Source: CAWCUZ01 sp963798795 (GTDB lineage: Bacteria > Acidobacteriota > Vicinamibacteria > Vicinamibacterales > SCN-69-37). Taken from it: a stretch of DNA of 64,000 nt. Below are positions 62,736 through 64,000 of the stretch, in pieces; position 1 is the first letter of the stretch, and each line of letters starts with the position of its first letter. Below the pieces are notes generated by a model that ran no database searches, was not told the origin of the DNA, and saw nothing but the letters and a program-made list of their open reading frames with translations. The stretch is from positions 372,001 to 436,000 of the forward strand of contig CAWCUZ010000002.1 of assembly GCA_963798795.1 (NCBI GenBank), in the 5' to 3' direction. The translations under genes and the position numbers were made by a program.

Positions 62736-64000
62736 ATGGCGGCTCCCCTCTCCCCGGCACCGCCGCCGATCGACCCAGACCGCCTCAACGGCTGGAAGGA
62801 AATTGCCGTGCACCTGGGCAGGGGCGTGCGCACGGCCCAGCGCTGGGAGAAGGAATACGGCCTTCCCGTCCGGCGCCTCGGGCACAAAGACGGCGAGATC
62901 ATCGTCGCCAGCCGGCGCGAACTGGACGAATGAACCCAACGGGAAGCGCGGCGACATGACGCATTGGCCGAGGCGTCGGTGGCGCATCCGGACACCAGCC
63001 AGGATCGCAATCTGGCGCTTCCCGACGTTCCGGCCGAATCTTCGTCGCCGACTCAGAACGCCGGGCCGCCGCGCCCGCAGCTCTGGACTCTGGCGACTCT
63101 CCTTGCGCTGGCGGTGATCGCAGCCGCCATCTGGGCCCTTGTCGGAACCAGAACCGCGGCATCGGCGAAAAGTCCGGCGTCCTGGACGATTGCCGGAGGC
63201 CGCCTCTACATCTACTCGGCCGACGGGGGCGAGCTCTGGAGCAAGGGGGATTTCGGGTTTCGCCTGGAGGACGAACCACACCCGGAATTGTCCGGGTCTT
63301 TCGCGATCACCGGAATCGACGGAGCCACGCGGCTGTTCGCAAACTTCGTCCACAGCCGCAACTACCCGACCGTGCTGATGGGACTCGACAGGAACGGCGC
63401 ACCAGTCGGCCGCTATTGGAGCAACGGATACATCGAAGACGTTCTGGCACGAAGCTGGAACCGGCGACCGTCCCTGTTCGCCTCGGGGGCCAAAAACGAA
63501 ACGCGCGGCGCGAGCCTGGCGATCTTCGAAGACGGGCGCCTGTCCGGCACCGCGCCCGCACGGAATCCGAGCTATCGCTGCCGCGATTGCCCCGCCGGCG
63601 GACCGTCGGAGTTCCTCGCATTCCCCCGGCGGGGCATCGCCCGACTCAGTGAGGCCACGGCCACTGCCTACGACCTCCGGATGGACGACGCCGAGCGGCT
63701 CTCTGTATTGGTCGGCGAGGGGCGCGCGCGGACCGACGGCTGGTTCTTTGCGAACGTCTGGTACACGATCGGGCCGGAACTGACGGTGCTGAAGGCCGAA
63801 ATCACCGACAGTCTGCTCATCGAGCATGCGCGCCTCGAGCGAGCCGGCGAGCTGGACCATCCTTTTGGTCCAAGCGACGAGCTGGACCTCTTCCCGGTGC
63901 CGCGCTGCAACGGCAGCGGCTACTCCGAACTGCCGCTGGCCGGTCTGCCTGCGGCGGTCATCGAATATCCGGCCGGCGGTCGACCGCGACAGGCGCACCG
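62736..64000 (+). CDS. membrane-anchored HTH one-component regulator, interrupted by TGA (runs off the window)
   Basis: From ATG 62736 a MerR-like helix-turn-helix ('RLNGWKEIAVHLGRGVRTAQ' then 'RWEKEYGLPVRRLGHKDGEI') ends in 'ASRRELDE', followed in frame by TGA (62931) at the position where homologous proteins have a Trp codon. The same frame then stays open for 355 codons to the end: a linker, one membrane helix ('LWTLATLLALAVIAAAIWAL', about 63080-63140), and an extracytoplasmic domain ('SWTIAGGRLYIYSADGGELW', 'TDGWFFANVWYTIGPELTVL'). I take TGA as TGG with one base changed. If real, a second start such as TTG 62964 would make a separate sensor protein. Confidence 0.72.

Noticed and set aside
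26583..62933. A genetic code or recoding change explaining the four in-frame stops
   Set aside because: All three stop codons are involved and each is also used as a normal stop by intact genes in the window; separate base errors are simpler.

Overview
The window is a 64 kb stretch of a GC-rich bacterial chromosome, most likely from an acidobacterium of the Vicinamibacteria type. This is inferred from gene families seen here: a PadR plus duplicated orphan ABC permease (ADOP) pair, a TIGR03436-like VWA protein, three giant sortilin/BNR-repeat secreted proteins, an amidohydrolase-free set of secreted M28, S9 and P1 peptidases, a PQQ-type propeller dehydrogenase and a 'RLNGWKEIA' HTH receptor. 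No phage, insertion sequence or CRISPR array was found. One tRNA gene (Leu, anticodon CAG) is present.

Layout. 0-2.5 kb: tail of an ECF sigma factor, its anti-sigma factor, a DUF4097 surface protein and a small secreted protein. 2.7-11.2 kb (minus strand): a cell-shape and division cluster in the order GAF/GGDEF protein, mreB, mreC, mreD, mrdA (PBP2), rodA, rng, joined by 4-base overlaps. 11.6-17.7 kb: envelope protein quality control, with a SurA/PpiD-like foldase, SppA and a secreted M28 peptidase. 17.9-23.9 kb: padR-ADOP operon, a second sigma/anti-sigma pair, a beta-propeller protein and tRNA-Leu. 24-30.2 kb: DUF190-crcB fluoride export, a DapA-like aldolase, a PQQ dehydrogenase, then zwf-gnd. 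30.3-39.5 kb: three sortilin/BNR proteins. 39.8-50.6 kb: an ALDH7 dehydrogenase, PAP2 phosphatase, dut, a prolyl oligopeptidase-like S9 peptidase, a P1 peptidase, a TIG protein, a P1B-type ATPase and an MBL hydrolase. 50.6-56.4 kb: an NYN-LOTUS RNA-biology protein with an SRPBCC partner, a decayed zone (DsbA remnant, regulatory-domain remnant, two sigma-like genes) and a VWA protein. 56.6-64 kb: a secreted DUF1080-like protein, a hydrolase, OsmC, a CDF transporter, gltS, a tandem-RCK K+ channel and a membrane-anchored HTH protein that runs off the end.

Two features cut across the window. First, reading frames of plainly essential or well conserved genes (mreB, mreC, the foldase, GGDEF, M28, one sortilin protein) are broken by many single-base indels packed into a few stretches, and four more genes carry one in-frame stop at a position where a sense codon is expected. 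I read most of these as sequence errors, not biology, so these genes are given as single spans. Second, intergenic regions carry palindromes of one family with the core GGGGCTTCAGCCCC, and several short tandem repeats (CTTCTGC, GGTCCCTCG, GAGGTGCGGGGT, CCCG). The CCCG tract lies inside a sigma-like gene and decides where its frame ends.

The best candidates for something new are the CCCG-gated sigma-like gene, the palindrome family (one copy inside a coding sequence), the NYN-LOTUS/SRPBCC operon and the one-component HTH-transmembrane receptor. None amounts to a proven new system.
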